Shown piece after piece: positions 43,859 through 52,914 of a DNA stretch of 64,000 bases. A program made the translations under genes and the position numbers. The notes below the pieces were generated by a model. That model was given only the letters and a program-made list of their open reading frames with translations, did no database searches and had not been told where the DNA came from. Within the stretch, counting starts at the first letter, position 1, and the number at the start of each line of letters is the position of its first letter. Where the stretch lies: positions 62,001 to 126,000 of the forward strand of contig NZ_JACIDK010000006.1 of the NCBI RefSeq assembly GCF_014196295.1. The letters are read 5' to 3'. The DNA comes from Phenylobacterium haematophilum (GTDB lineage: Bacteria > Pseudomonadota > Alphaproteobacteria > Caulobacterales > Caulobacteraceae).

Positions 43859-45796
43859 CTAAGCGTTCGCCTGTCCTTCGGCGCGGCGTCCCGCGGTCCA
43901 GAACCCAATCACCACAACGGTCAGCGTCACCAGCTGAGCGACCAGCCCCTCCCACGTCGGGAAGATGCCGAGCACCTCGATCCTGGGCAGCGCCGGGAGC
44001 GGTCTCACATCGAGCCAACCCGCCTCCTGCAGCCCAGCAACGCCCTTGCCGGCGAGCACCACGGCGAGGGTGGCGATCAGCAGGGAGCTGTAGGAGAAGA
44101 ACTGCGCGATCGGCAGGCGCTTGCTGTAGCTCAAGAGCGCCCAGGCGATCACGCCGAGGCAAGCCACCGCCAGCGCGGCGCCGGAAACCATCGCGACCTG
44201 TCCGCCTTGGCTCCAGAGTGCAGCGTAGAAGAGGATCGTCTCAAAGACCTCCCGGTAGACGACGATGAACGCTAACAGGAACAAGAACCACGCCGAGCGC
44301 TTCGAAAGCGCGGCCGAAAGCTTGTCTCGGATGTAGGCCTGCCAGGCGCCAGCCTGCGCCTTGCCATGCATCCAAACCCCAACCGAGATCAGCACCACGG
44401 CCGAGACCAGTGAGCCCACGCCTTCAGTAAGCTCGCGGCTGGCCCCGCTGATGGAGATCAGGTAAGTCGCCGCCGCCCAGGTCAGGCCCCCACCCGCCAG
44501 GGCCGACGCCCACCCCGCATGAACATACGGCAGCACGTCGTGGCGTTCGGCCTTCCGCAAGAACGCGATCATCGCGATGACGATGAGCAACGCTTCGACG
44601 CCTTCCCGCAGGAGGATCGTGAACGCGCCCAGGAAGGTCGAAGCTGCGCTGGTTTGATCGGGGGCAAGCGCCTTCGCCGCCTGGTCGAACAAAGTCTCCA
44701 AGGTACGGACCTGCGTCGCAACTTCGGTCGCTGGAGCGCCTCGGCTGATGCTCGCGCGCAGCTGACCCATGCCGGCCTCGACCTTCGCCATGAGGCCACC
44801 GTCGCGGGCGCGAAGCATCGGCTCGACCGGCTCGAACCCATCGAGATAGGCAGAGAGGGCGAGCTCTTCCGCGCGCTTTCGGTCGCCGGCCTGGTAGGCC
44901 GTCAGGCTCTCGGCGAGCTTGCGACGCGCCACATCCAGCCCGCCCGCCGACTTCGTTGCGATGACGTCCGGGTTCCGTCTTAGATAAGCGACGAGCTGAC
45001 TGGCCTGCGGCTCGCCGACACGCGAGGCGAACGCGGCGGGTGTGGTCTGCACCAGCGCTTGCAGGTCCGCAACGTCGGCGCGCAGTTCCGGGCGATTGCG
45101 CCATAGCTCTCCGCCGGCGCGCGCGTCGCCCTGCGGATAGGCGAAGCTTCCGACATGGAACGCCAGGGCCCAGCGGTCGTCAGACGACAGATGGGCAAAG
45201 CTTGGCATGGCCGTACCGTCGAGCCCTTGACCAATCACCTGGTAGAGCCCGAACAGGCTACGTTCCTTGGCCCTGGCCACATCCGTGAACGCGACGGGCC
45301 GCGGGTTCAAATCCTTGGCGTTGGGGCCATCGCCACGGCCGCTGGCGCCGTGGCAAGCCGCACATTGCTCGGTGTAGAGCGCGGCGCCACGCGCAAGGTC
45401 CGGCGCCTGGCGGGGCGCGAGGGGCACGGGGTAGGCTTTGAGGAGGTCGCTCCCGAGGCTCCGGGCCTGCAGCGCCACGGTCTTGGGCTCGGCGCGCCGG
45501 TCCACGGCGGCGACAAGCGCGGTGGATTCGGCGAGGAGCTGGGACTTGGCTGGGCCGGCGGGCAGGGCGTCGATGCGGCTGCGCACGGATGCGGAGAATT
45601 CGCGCATCTCGGCGTACTCCGCATCACTGACGATGCGCCCGCCTGAGACCGCCCCAGGGTAGTCCACGGCAATGTAGTCGAGAAGCCGCCAGGCGACCGC
45701 GGCCGGGGAGGCGGCCTCCTGGGACATTGCGGTCACGGGGAGCTGGGCGACCACCAAGAGGGCGGCCGCAAGGAAAAGGCGGGCGAGCGCCGGCAT
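43859..45796 (-). CDS. Cytochrome c-FTR1 fusion permease
   Basis: The protein has 645 residues. A signal peptide is followed by a c-type haem domain (CAACH at C145, C148, H149) and a helical linker. An FTR1 permease domain with seven predicted helices follows. The two acidic permease motifs are LLREGVEA (about 393-400) and YREVFE (about 513-518). FTR1 permeases import Fe; the related PbrT of Cupriavidus imports Pb(II), and such fusions often lie in metal-resistance islands. A MerR-type promoter lies just upstream. A truncated paralogue lies at 34779-35110. Confidence 0.88.
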   Translation of the reverse strand: MPALARLFLAAALLVVAQLPVTAMSQEAASPAAVAWRLLDYIAVDYPGAVSGGRIVSDAEYAEMREFSASVRSRIDALPAGPAKSQLLAESTALVAAVDRRAEPKTVALQARSLGSDLLKAYPVPLAPRQAPDLARGAALYTEQCAACHGASGRGDGPNAKDLNPRPVAFTDVARAKERSLFGLYQVIGQGLDGTAMPSFAHLSSDDRWALAFHVGSFAYPQGDARAGGELWRNRPELRADVADLQALVQTTPAAFASRVGEPQASQLVAYLRRNPDVIATKSAGGLDVARRKLAESLTAYQAGDRKRAEELALSAYLDGFEPVEPMLRARDGGLMAKVEAGMGQLRASISRGAPATEVATQVRTLETLFDQAAKALAPDQTSAASTFLGAFTILLREGVEALLIVIAMIAFLRKAERHDVLPYVHAGWASALAGGGLTWAAATYLISISGASRELTEGVGSLVSAVVLISVGVWMHGKAQAGAWQAYIRDKLSAALSKRSAWFLFLLAFIVVYREVFETILFYAALWSQGGQVAMVSGAALAVACLGVIAWALLSYSKRLPIAQFFSYSSLLIATLAVVLAGKGVAGLQEAGWLDVRPLPALPRIEVLGIFPTWEGLVAQLVTLTVVVIGFWTAGRRAEGQANA

Positions 45797-45836
45797 CGAA
45801 ACGTCCTGACTGCGACTGAGAATGGATCTCAGTAGC

Positions 45837-45867
45837 AGAATACATGCTCAAGCCACTAGAGGATCAA
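45837..45867 (-). promoter_or_regulatory. Metal-regulated promoter of the FTR1 gene
   Basis: On the minus strand, TTGATC (45862-45867), 19 bases, then TATTCT (45837-45842). The spacer starts with CTCTAG and has an imperfect partner CTTGAG three bases on, a diverged form of the island dyad. It fires toward the cytochrome c-FTR1 gene 40 bases away. Confidence 0.7.
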
Positions 45868-45903
45868 GGGCGCAACTTTCGCATCTCACGGGTTCGCAAT
45901 GGC

Positions 45904-45934
45904 TTGATCCTCTAGCCGCTAGAGCAAGTAGGCT
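45904..45934 (+). promoter_or_regulatory. Metal-regulated promoter of the HMA-CDF gene
   Basis: TTGATC (45904-45909), 19 bases, then TAGGCT (45929-45934). The spacer begins with the dyad CTCTAG-ccg-CTAGAG (45910-45924), identical in layout to the promoter at 35758. An AGAGGAGG ribosome site follows before ATG 45958. Confidence 0.75.
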
Positions 45935-45957
45935 CATCGCTTAGAGGAGGATTTCGC

Positions 45958-46830
45958 ATGCCGAACACGCCGGCCGTCGCCGAGACGCTGCGCTACCGCG
46001 TCACCGGAATGGATTGCTCGAGCTGCGCCGAGAAGATCCAGTTCGCGGTGACGAAACTTCCTGGCGTGGAGGCGGCGCGGGTCTCGATCGCCTCGTCGAT
46101 GATGACGCTGAAGGTCGACAAGGCCGAACGGCGAACGCCCGTGATCGAGGCCACCGTAAATGAGCTGGGCTACCAGCTGGATCGGGAAGAGGCTGTTGCG
46201 AACGACGACGAGCGCGCGATCACGAAGGACCCCAGCCACGTCACGCCGTCGTACCGGCGCGCGCTCTGGGCCGTGGTCCTGATCAATGTCGGCTACGGCC
46301 TGGTGGAAATCGTCGCTGGCTTCGTCGCGCGGTCTCAAGCCCTGAAGGCCGACGCCTTGGACTTCGTGGGCGACGGGTTGATCAGCTTGCTGGGGCTGCT
46401 GGCGATTGGATGGTCCCTTGCGTGGCGGGCCAAGTCCGCCCTGATCCAGGGCTACTTCCTGGCCGCGCTCGGTCTTGGCGTACTCTTGAACACCGGCTAC
46501 CGCGTCCTGGTCCTGAACCAACCTGAAGCCGAGCTCATGGGGGCCTTCGGCGTCGTGGCGCTGGTGGCCAACGTCACTGCTGCTCTGATCCTGATTCCAC
46601 ACCGGAAAGGCGACGCCAACGTCCGAGCCGTCTGGCTCTTCTCGCGCAATGACGCCCTCGGCAACTTGGCGGTCGTCGTGGCCGCGGGCCTGGTCTTCTG
46701 GACCAAGACGGCCTGGCCGGACCTCGTGGTGGCGGTGATCATTGGCGGGCTCTTCCTGCAGTCAGCCTGGTCGATCGTCCGCGACGCCCGCGCCGACCTG
46801 CGCGAGGCGCACGCGCTGAGCCCGGCGTAG
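45958..46830 (+). CDS. Cation diffusion facilitator with N-terminal HMA domain
   Basis: The protein has 290 residues. An N-terminal heavy-metal domain with GMDCSSC (C20, C23) is fused to a CDF exporter with about six helices. The second helix has DALDFVGDGL and the fifth NDALGN, the positions of the CDF zinc-site acidic residues. The exporter moves Zn, Cd or Co out in exchange for protons; the fused HMA domain may deliver metal or sense it. The gene has its own MerR-type promoter and a strong RBS. The TPR-methyltransferase follows by six bases. Confidence 0.88.
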   Translation: MPNTPAVAETLRYRVTGMDCSSCAEKIQFAVTKLPGVEAARVSIASSMMTLKVDKAERRTPVIEATVNELGYQLDREEAVANDDERAITKDPSHVTPSYRRALWAVVLINVGYGLVEIVAGFVARSQALKADALDFVGDGLISLLGLLAIGWSLAWRAKSALIQGYFLAALGLGVLLNTGYRVLVLNQPEAELMGAFGVVALVANVTAALILIPHRKGDANVRAVWLFSRNDALGNLAVVVAAGLVFWTKTAWPDLVVAVIIGGLFLQSAWSIVRDARADLREAHALSPA

Positions 46831-46836
46831 CAGCTT

Positions 46837-49113
46837 ATGAGACGGCCGCCGCCACCTCTGCTGCGCCGCCCGCCAGCCGCCGCGCCACCGCCCCAGGTTA
46901 TGGCGGACCTGCAGCGCGCGGTCGCGCTTGTGAACGGCGGCCAGTGGGACCAGGCGCAGCTTCACGCCGAACGCGTGCTCGCCGTCAGGCCAGCCGATTC
47001 GTCGGCTCTGAATGTCCTCGGAACCGTGGCCATGAACACAGGCCGGGCCGAGGGCGCCGTGACATGGTTTGAACGCGCCGCCGCCGGCCAGCCTCGCAAT
47101 CCGTTCATCCAGTTCAATCTGGGAGAGGCGCACAGGCGCCTTCAAGCCTATCCGAGAGCGGCGAAGTTCTTCCAGCGCGCGGCGGCGTTGAAACCGGACT
47201 TTGCAGAAGCTCACGCCGCTGCGGGCGATATCTTCCGGATCATGGGGCAGGGGGCTGACGCGGAGCGCAGCTACCAAGCTGCATTGCGCCAAGCTCCGGC
47301 CCAGCTCAGCGCCCTCAACGGGTACGGGCTCTTGCTGCTGCAGCGGGGAGATCTCGGCTCCGCAGCAACACACTTCCAGGTCGGCTGCGCAAATGCGCCC
47401 GTCGGCCATCCCATAAGGCCGACCCTTCTCACCAACCTCGGTGTCGCCTTGCTGCAGCTCGGGCAGGGGCTCCCGGCCCTTAACGCCCTCGCGCAGGCCG
47501 TGGAGACCGCACAAGAGGACGACGAGAGCTGGCGGCGACTAGCCAGCGCGCTACGCGATACCCGGGTCGCGCCCACCACCGCCGCATTCCGCGGAATCCT
47601 GCATCGCCTCTTCGACCGGGAGGACATAAACCCTCGGAATCTGGCGACCGCAGCCATAGCCGTCTTACGCCAGGACGAGGGCATTAACGCCCTCCTGGAC
47701 GCGATCGGCGCCGCGCCGCGAGCGCTGGGGCGGACGCTCGATCAACGGGCGAACGCCGCCTCGCAGCTGGTCCAGGATCCTCTGTTCCGGACGCTCCTCG
47801 CCGCGGCGCCGATCCCGGACGCAGCGATCGAGCTTCTGCTCGTGCAACTTCGGGTCGACCTGTTGACGGCCGCCCACGACGAACCGGCGAGCCTGGAGGA
47901 GGAGCTTGACCTTGTCGTCGCGATCGCGCGGCAGGCGTTCCTCAACGAATACGTATTCTTCGCCAACGCTGAAGAGCAGGGCTCCGTGGATACCCTGATC
48001 GCCCAGCTGGATCACGACGAGTTTGAGGGCGGGGCGGGCGTGGCCGCCAGGATCGCCGTCGTGGCGGCGTACCGCCCGCTCACTTCCACCCCGCTCGCGG
48101 CGCGGCTCCGTAGTCTCAATCAGCCCGCCTTGGCCGACCTCTTGCGCGAACAGCTGATCGAGCCTGCGGAGGAGGGCCGTCTTCGGTCTAGCTTGCCGCT
48201 GCTGAAGCCCGCGGTCGACGCCACCTCCCTCGCCGTGCAGCAGCAGTACGAGCAAAACCCCTATCCGCGCTGGACGCGCTGCAGCCTGGGCGCGCCGCTG
48301 CCGTTCCGAGAGGCCGTTCAAAGTGCGTTGCCTGAGCTCTCCGCGCGAGAGATTCCCGAGGCTCACGCGCCCCGCGTGCTCATCGCGGGCTGCGGCACGG
48401 GGCTGGAAACACTGCGGGTGGCGGGCGCCTATCGTGACGCATCGATCGTGGCGATTGACCTGAGCGGCGCCAGCCTCGGCTACGCCATGCGCAAGAGCCG
48501 AGAATACGGCCTCGACGTCCAGCACCTGCAGGCGGACATTCTGGATCTCACTGCGCTGGACGAGCGGTTCGATCTGATCGACAGCTTTGGCGTCATCCAC
48601 CATATGGCCGAGCCAGCGAGAGGTCTTAAGGTGCTCTCTGGGCTGCTGAAGCCGCAGGGCTTCCTCTTCCTCGGGCTCTACAGCGAGATCGGTCGGCGCG
48701 CTGTTGTCGAGGCGCGACGCCACATCGCCCAAAAACAGTACGCGGACACGACGGAGGGGATCCGCGCCCTTCGGCGCGAACTGATGCTCGCCGGCGCGCC
48801 CGCGCAGTTGCAAGACGTGGTGAGCCCGGCGTCGGATTTCTGGACGCTATCAGACTGCCGCGACCTCCTCTTCCACGTTGAGGAGCATCGATTCACGCTG
48901 CCTCAGATTGGCGACCTGTTGGACGCTGCCGGCTTGGAGTTCCTCGGCGTGCAGTTCGGCCATGCGGCGGATCGCACCCGATACCGTGCCGATAACCGGC
49001 AATCCGGCGCCATGCGCGATCTCCAACGACTTCATCGCCACGAGGTGCGGCATCCCGAGATCTTCGGCGACACCTACCGGCTATGGGCGCGTCTGAACAA
49101 GATGGTCGGATGA
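46837..49113 (+). CDS. TPR-repeat protein fused to a class I methyltransferase
   Basis: The protein has 758 residues. Residues about 20-240 are tetratricopeptide repeats (NVLGTVAMNTGRAEGAVTWFERA; FIQFNLGEAHRRLQAYPRAAKFF). A SAM-dependent methyltransferase follows: motif I VLIAGCGTGLETL at about 514, the aspartate in IVAIDLSG and motif IV LIDSFGVIHHM. TPR-methyltransferase fusions of this type modify proteins or small molecules; the substrate is unknown. The start is unsure (ATG 46837 without RBS, ATG 46900 is alternative). It overlaps the MAPEG gene by four bases and probably shares the metal-induced transcript. Confidence 0.8.
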   Translation: MRRPPPPLLRRPPAAAPPPQVMADLQRAVALVNGGQWDQAQLHAERVLAVRPADSSALNVLGTVAMNTGRAEGAVTWFERAAAGQPRNPFIQFNLGEAHRRLQAYPRAAKFFQRAAALKPDFAEAHAAAGDIFRIMGQGADAERSYQAALRQAPAQLSALNGYGLLLLQRGDLGSAATHFQVGCANAPVGHPIRPTLLTNLGVALLQLGQGLPALNALAQAVETAQEDDESWRRLASALRDTRVAPTTAAFRGILHRLFDREDINPRNLATAAIAVLRQDEGINALLDAIGAAPRALGRTLDQRANAASQLVQDPLFRTLLAAAPIPDAAIELLLVQLRVDLLTAAHDEPASLEEELDLVVAIARQAFLNEYVFFANAEEQGSVDTLIAQLDHDEFEGGAGVAARIAVVAAYRPLTSTPLAARLRSLNQPALADLLREQLIEPAEEGRLRSSLPLLKPAVDATSLAVQQQYEQNPYPRWTRCSLGAPLPFREAVQSALPELSAREIPEAHAPRVLIAGCGTGLETLRVAGAYRDASIVAIDLSGASLGYAMRKSREYGLDVQHLQADILDLTALDERFDLIDSFGVIHHMAEPARGLKVLSGLLKPQGFLFLGLYSEIGRRAVVEARRHIAQKQYADTTEGIRALRRELMLAGAPAQLQDVVSPASDFWTLSDCRDLLFHVEEHRFTLPQIGDLLDAAGLEFLGVQFGHAADRTRYRADNRQSGAMRDLQRLHRHEVRHPEIFGDTYRLWARLNKMVG

Positions 49114-49676
49114 CGCGAGACCTCCCACCCCCGCCGGTCGACCTGGCGAAGGAGCAGCGAGCGGTCCGCCGGCAAGCCGCCCTCGCGTTCATCTTCTGCG
49201 TCCCGACGCTTGCGCTGGCGAGCCTCGGCCTCCCGCGACTCTTCGAATTCCCGGCGTCCCCGGCCGAACGCATGGCCTTTGGCTTGCGGGCCAACCTGGT
49301 GCTCGGCCTCTGGGTCCTGCTGGCCGTGCGCAGGGTGGCGAACGTGCGGTTCGCGTCGGCCGCTGACAACGCCGGCTCCGCCTTCAGCCGGCCAAGCGCA
49401 CGCCTGGCGGTTCCCGCCGCGTTCCTGCAGAACACCCTTGAGCAGGCCTTCGTGGCCGCCCTGGGCATGTTGGCGCTCGCCACGACCAGGGGTGAAGCCG
49501 CGCTGGCCTACATCGTTGGAGCCGTCGTCCTCGTCAGCGTCGGGCGGATTACGTTCCTTCGCGGCTATCCCCACGGCGCCGGCGGCCGCGCCTTTGGAAT
49601 CGCCACCACAACGCTGCCCACCATAGGCGCCTACGGCTGGGCCATCGTCGACATCGGTGCGAATCTGCTGCGCTGA
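49110..49676 (+). CDS. MAPEG family membrane protein
   Basis: The protein has 188 residues with four predicted helices. The stretch LQNTLEQAFVAALGML is a hallmark of MAPEG proteins (membrane-associated eicosanoid and glutathione metabolism), which often bind glutathione. ATG 49110 overlaps the TPR-methyltransferase stop (ATGA). Together with the HMA-CDF exporter and the methyltransferase it forms a three-gene run. A thiol-based role in metal or oxidant stress is inference. Confidence 0.75.
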   Translation: MTRDLPPPPVDLAKEQRAVRRQAALAFIFCVPTLALASLGLPRLFEFPASPAERMAFGLRANLVLGLWVLLAVRRVANVRFASAADNAGSAFSRPSARLAVPAAFLQNTLEQAFVAALGMLALATTRGEAALAYIVGAVVLVSVGRITFLRGYPHGAGGRAFGIATTTLPTIGAYGWAIVDIGANLLR

Positions 49677-49735
49677 TCCAGTTTGAAGTGTGGAGGCGAC
49701 CTCGCCCGTGGGTCAGCGGTCCTCGATCGCGCGTC

Positions 49736-50935
49736 TCAATAATAGCGTTGCAGCACCAGCGTGCGCGCAGATCCGTCCGACAGCGACAGCACAGCCTTCC
49801 CGCCTGCCGGCCCGTAGCGCCACCGCGCCAACCCTCCCGTCCCGTAGTCCGGTCCGATCGGCACGCCGTTCACGGCGACGATGCTCTCGCCCTCGCGCCA
49901 ACCGGCCAGGGCGGCCGGGCCGCCCAGAGCGACGTGGACCACCCGAAGGCGATCGGCTTCGAGGGCAAGCCCCAGGCCTGAAAGGTCGCGTTGAAAGGGC
50001 GCGGCCAACAGGCGTGGCGCCGGCCGCAGCCAGAGCGCTCCGCCCGCCACATCCAACGCGAACCCGTAGCGCTCGAGGACCGGCAGGCCCAGTTTGGCCG
50101 GCGCCAAGGTGGCGTCGGTCTTCGCCAGAACCTCGCAGGGGACGTCGTTCAGCTGGTCCTGCCCGAGGCGCAGCGTCGACACGGAGATGGTGCGGCTGAT
50201 CGAGATGCCGTCGACGCCACCCGTGGCGGCAGACGAGACCCTGCGACCGTTCAACAGGCCCAGCGCCTCCGCCAGGGCTGGCGAGACGGTCAGCGGGTTG
50301 GAGCTGCCCAGATCGAGGGCGGCGTCGACCGGCGCCTTCCCTTCGAGCACGATCGGAATGAAGAGCTGCCCGCGCGCGCTCCGCGCGACCGCGAACCGTT
50401 CGGAGTCCTTGCCAGGCTGGAAGCCCGACCGCGGCCAGATCGCCAGGCGCCGGGCGGGGAAATCAATATCCAGCACATTTTCCTTCAGCGCATCGACGCC
50501 GAGGATGAGATGGGGGGCGCCGCTGTCCGCGCCGAAGATCGGCCTGAAGTCCATCACGAAGTAGCGGTCGGTGGCCAGCTTCACGCCGCCGATATCGAAC
50601 GTGAGAGCGCCGCCCGCGCCGAGTGTGACCGAGCCAACATCACCGCGGACACTACGACTCTCCACAGGCTTCAGACCAAGGCGCTGAGCAAGGGCCGCGT
50701 CGACCATCGTCGCGGCCGAGCCGGTGTCGACCAGGACGCGCACGCGCTCGCCGAGCACCGTTCCCGTCACGATCACCGCGTCCGGATCGGCGAGCAGCGG
50801 CGTCCAAGGATCGTCGGATTTCGGGGCGGCCGGTACGCTCATCGCTCTGCCTCCTAAGGCTGCCCCGCCCCACAGCAGGGCCAGCGCGCCTACGCCGTGC
50901 AGCATGCGACGACGAGAACTTCTTCGGCTGCGCAT
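49736..50935 (-). CDS. Retropepsin-like aspartyl protease with PDZ domain
   Basis: The protein has 399 residues. A basic start and one hydrophobic segment (Tat- or signal-like) are followed by two aspartyl-protease half-domains: VDTGSAATMV (active Asp-Thr-Gly) and ALDLGSSNPLTV. The second has DLG in place of DTG, which may reduce or change activity. A C-terminal PDZ-like domain (LEADRLRVVHVALGGPAALAGW...IVAVNG) follows. It probably acts in the periplasm. ATG 50935 is preferred over a TTG/GTG start at 50977. It converges on the MAPEG gene. Confidence 0.75.
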   Translation of the reverse strand: MRSRRSSRRRMLHGVGALALLWGGAALGGRAMSVPAAPKSDDPWTPLLADPDAVIVTGTVLGERVRVLVDTGSAATMVDAALAQRLGLKPVESRSVRGDVGSVTLGAGGALTFDIGGVKLATDRYFVMDFRPIFGADSGAPHLILGVDALKENVLDIDFPARRLAIWPRSGFQPGKDSERFAVARSARGQLFIPIVLEGKAPVDAALDLGSSNPLTVSPALAEALGLLNGRRVSSAATGGVDGISISRTISVSTLRLGQDQLNDVPCEVLAKTDATLAPAKLGLPVLERYGFALDVAGGALWLRPAPRLLAAPFQRDLSGLGLALEADRLRVVHVALGGPAALAGWREGESIVAVNGVPIGPDYGTGGLARWRYGPAGGKAVLSLSDGSARTLVLQRYY

Positions 50936-51081
50936 GGATGGTGCTCCCGGTCGTCGGCTCCTGGCGCCCGTTAGCATGGCCCTAACCGGCTTGTGGCCCT
51001 TGAGAATGATCGTAGGACTTTAGCCGAGCCGGTGAATTCGCGATCGCGCTGAGTCGCGTGGGCCCGGGATGAGGGGCGACC

Positions 51082-51894
51082 ATGACGTGGACATATTCAG
51101 GTTGTGCTGCGGCGCTGGGACTCGGCTTGGCCTTGTCGGCTCCGATCACTGCCCAGGCCGCCGCGGCCGAAGACTACATCAATCCCGATCGGCCGGGCAT
51201 CGCCGATGGCAGCAATGTCGTGGGACCTGGTCACGTTCAGATCGAGACCGGCGTGCAGAAAGAGTTTCGGCGCACCGGCGGGGTGTCGGACCGCACCCTT
51301 CTCCTGCCGACCTTGGTTCGCCTGGGGCTGAGTAAGGACTGGGAACTGCGGGTCGAGACCACAGGCGCCTACATCTGGGACCGGGTGAGCGATCCCACCT
51401 CCGGCGTGATGAAGAGTGAAGGCGTCGACCCCATCTCCCTCGGCGTGAAGTATCACTTCCAGGACACTGCTGGCCCGTCGCAGCCCTCGCTAGGCGTGAT
51501 CCTGCGGATCTTCGCGCCGTCCGGTTCCGGCCCGTTCAAGACCAGCCACACCACCGCCGACCTGCGCCTGGCTGCGGACTGGGACATCGCGCCGAAGTGG
51601 TCCCTGAACCCGAACATCGGCGTGGCGGTCTACGAGAGCGCCGGCCGCACCTATGAGGCCGGGCTCTTCGCCACGACCCTCAACTACAACCCGAGCCCGA
51701 TCCTGAACTTCTTCGTCGATACCGGCGTGCAGTCGCCGGAGACCAAAGGTGGACGCACGTCGGTGATCTACGACGCCGGCGTCGCCTACATCATCGGGCA
51801 CGACATCCAGCTGGACGCCAGCGTTGGCACGGGCGCGACCGGCTCGACGCCGCCGCATCCCGTCGTCGCGGCAGGGATCAGCAAGCGGTTCTGA
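51082..51894 (+). CDS. Outer-membrane transporter, MetA-pathway/phenol-degradation type
   Basis: The protein has 270 residues. A signal peptide with cleavage near AQAAAAE is followed by alternating hydrophobic/polar beta strands and a terminal Phe (GISKRF), a feature of outer-membrane beta barrels. Residues DYINPDRPGIADGSNVVGPGHVQIETG match the short outer-membrane proteins annotated as putative phenol-degradation MetA-pathway transporters. GAGGGG lies upstream of ATG 51082. The cargo is unknown. Confidence 0.75.
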   Translation: MTWTYSGCAAALGLGLALSAPITAQAAAAEDYINPDRPGIADGSNVVGPGHVQIETGVQKEFRRTGGVSDRTLLLPTLVRLGLSKDWELRVETTGAYIWDRVSDPTSGVMKSEGVDPISLGVKYHFQDTAGPSQPSLGVILRIFAPSGSGPFKTSHTTADLRLAADWDIAPKWSLNPNIGVAVYESAGRTYEAGLFATTLNYNPSPILNFFVDTGVQSPETKGGRTSVIYDAGVAYIIGHDIQLDASVGTGATGSTPPHPVVAAGISKRF

Positions 51895-52200
51895 GCGCGC
51901 ATCTGCACAACGTGCAGCCTCATTGTCCACCCGCGGGACTTAGTCGTCGCGCCCACGAGGGCTTGGCCGAGCACCTTGGTCCCAGGTAGCATAAAGCGCG
52001 CTGAACGCCGTGGCGGGCCGTTCGGGCAGTCGCCGTTTCACATGACAAGAGGGTCAGCCGAGCTGAGTACGCCGAGACGCGCAAGTTTCTCCGCCTCCTT
52101 GAATGACCGGATCGCCCGCGACAGCGTCTGGGCCACAAGTGGTGTCGGAGGGAAGACAACGAAGCTCGGCCTGGCCCCGGCATCGAAGCCCGCCGCACGC
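51895..52200. other. Sparse region with one weak reading frame
   Basis: Between the outer-membrane protein and the DsbA-like gene I see one possible small protein on the minus strand (GTG 52229 to TGA 52038, 63 residues), overlapping the DsbA-like gene end. It has no known domain. Otherwise the stretch looks non-coding. Confidence 0.35.
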
Positions 52201-52914
52201 TTATCCACGTCGCCGTGGCCGGTCGGCACGAGCGCCCTTCACCAACCGCCGCAAGGCGCCATCATCCAGCCCGCCGCGGACGAGCCGCGGGCCCACGAGG
52301 TAGGCCGGCGTCCCCTCGAGGCCCAGCGCAAAGGCCTGAAGCGCGTGGCGGTCGAGCTGCGCCTCGATCTGCGCGGCGTCACGGGCCCGATCCGCCTGAA
52401 GGCGCGACCAGTCGACGCCGGCCGACGCGCCGGCGTCACGGATCCGATCCGCCGACAACGCGCCCCGGCTCGCCATCAGGGCGCCATGGACCTCGGCATA
52501 GCGTCCCTGCCGCGCGGCGGCCAAGGCGACCTGTGCGGCGGCCCGGGAGGCCTCTCCGAGGATCGGCCAATCCTTGTAGATGACGGCGACCTGCGGATCT
52601 TGCGCCACCAGCTGGCCGAGGGCGGCGTCCGTGCGACGACAGATCGGACACTGATAGTCGGTGAAGATCACGACGGTTACGCTCGCCATCGGCGGTCCGA
52701 TCCGAGGTGAGCCGGGGTCGTCGACCACTTGGCGAAAGAAGGGCGTGTCGCCGAGCCGTTGCGGCGGCGCCCCGCGCCCCCGCAGCCACGCCGACACACC
52801 CCATCCCAGCAGGCCGGCAGCGCCGAGGCCCAGCCACGCGCGCCGATCCAACTGTCGAGGTCCGCTTCTCGGGAGCCCTCCGGGCCGGGTGACCCGCGGC
52901 TCGCCGGAGCTCAT
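52201..52914 (-). CDS. Tat-exported DsbA-family thiol-disulfide protein
   Basis: The protein has 237 residues. A twin-arginine signal (DRRAWLGLGAAGLLGWG, residues 23-39) leads to a DsbA-like thioredoxin domain with the active site CPIC at C89-C92 and the cis-Pro region GTPAYLVG. It should form or reshuffle disulfides in the periplasm. ATG 52914 overlaps the stop of the upstream SDR-SPW-VKOR fusion by four bases (ATGA), so the two are co-translated. The pairing with a VKOR-like oxidase suggests a self-contained oxidative folding pair. Confidence 0.87.
   Translation of the reverse strand: MSSGEPRVTRPGGLPRSGPRQLDRRAWLGLGAAGLLGWGVSAWLRGRGAPPQRLGDTPFFRQVVDDPGSPRIGPPMASVTVVIFTDYQCPICRRTDAALGQLVAQDPQVAVIYKDWPILGEASRAAAQVALAAARQGRYAEVHGALMASRGALSADRIRDAGASAGVDWSRLQADRARDAAQIEAQLDRHALQAFALGLEGTPAYLVGPRLVRGGLDDGALRRLVKGARADRPRRRG

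Noticed and set aside
43740..43862. Short plus-strand frame ending in a hydrophobic stretch after the exchanger gene
   Set aside because: No own start with RBS, and it is in the convergent gap before the FTR1 gene; probably chance.
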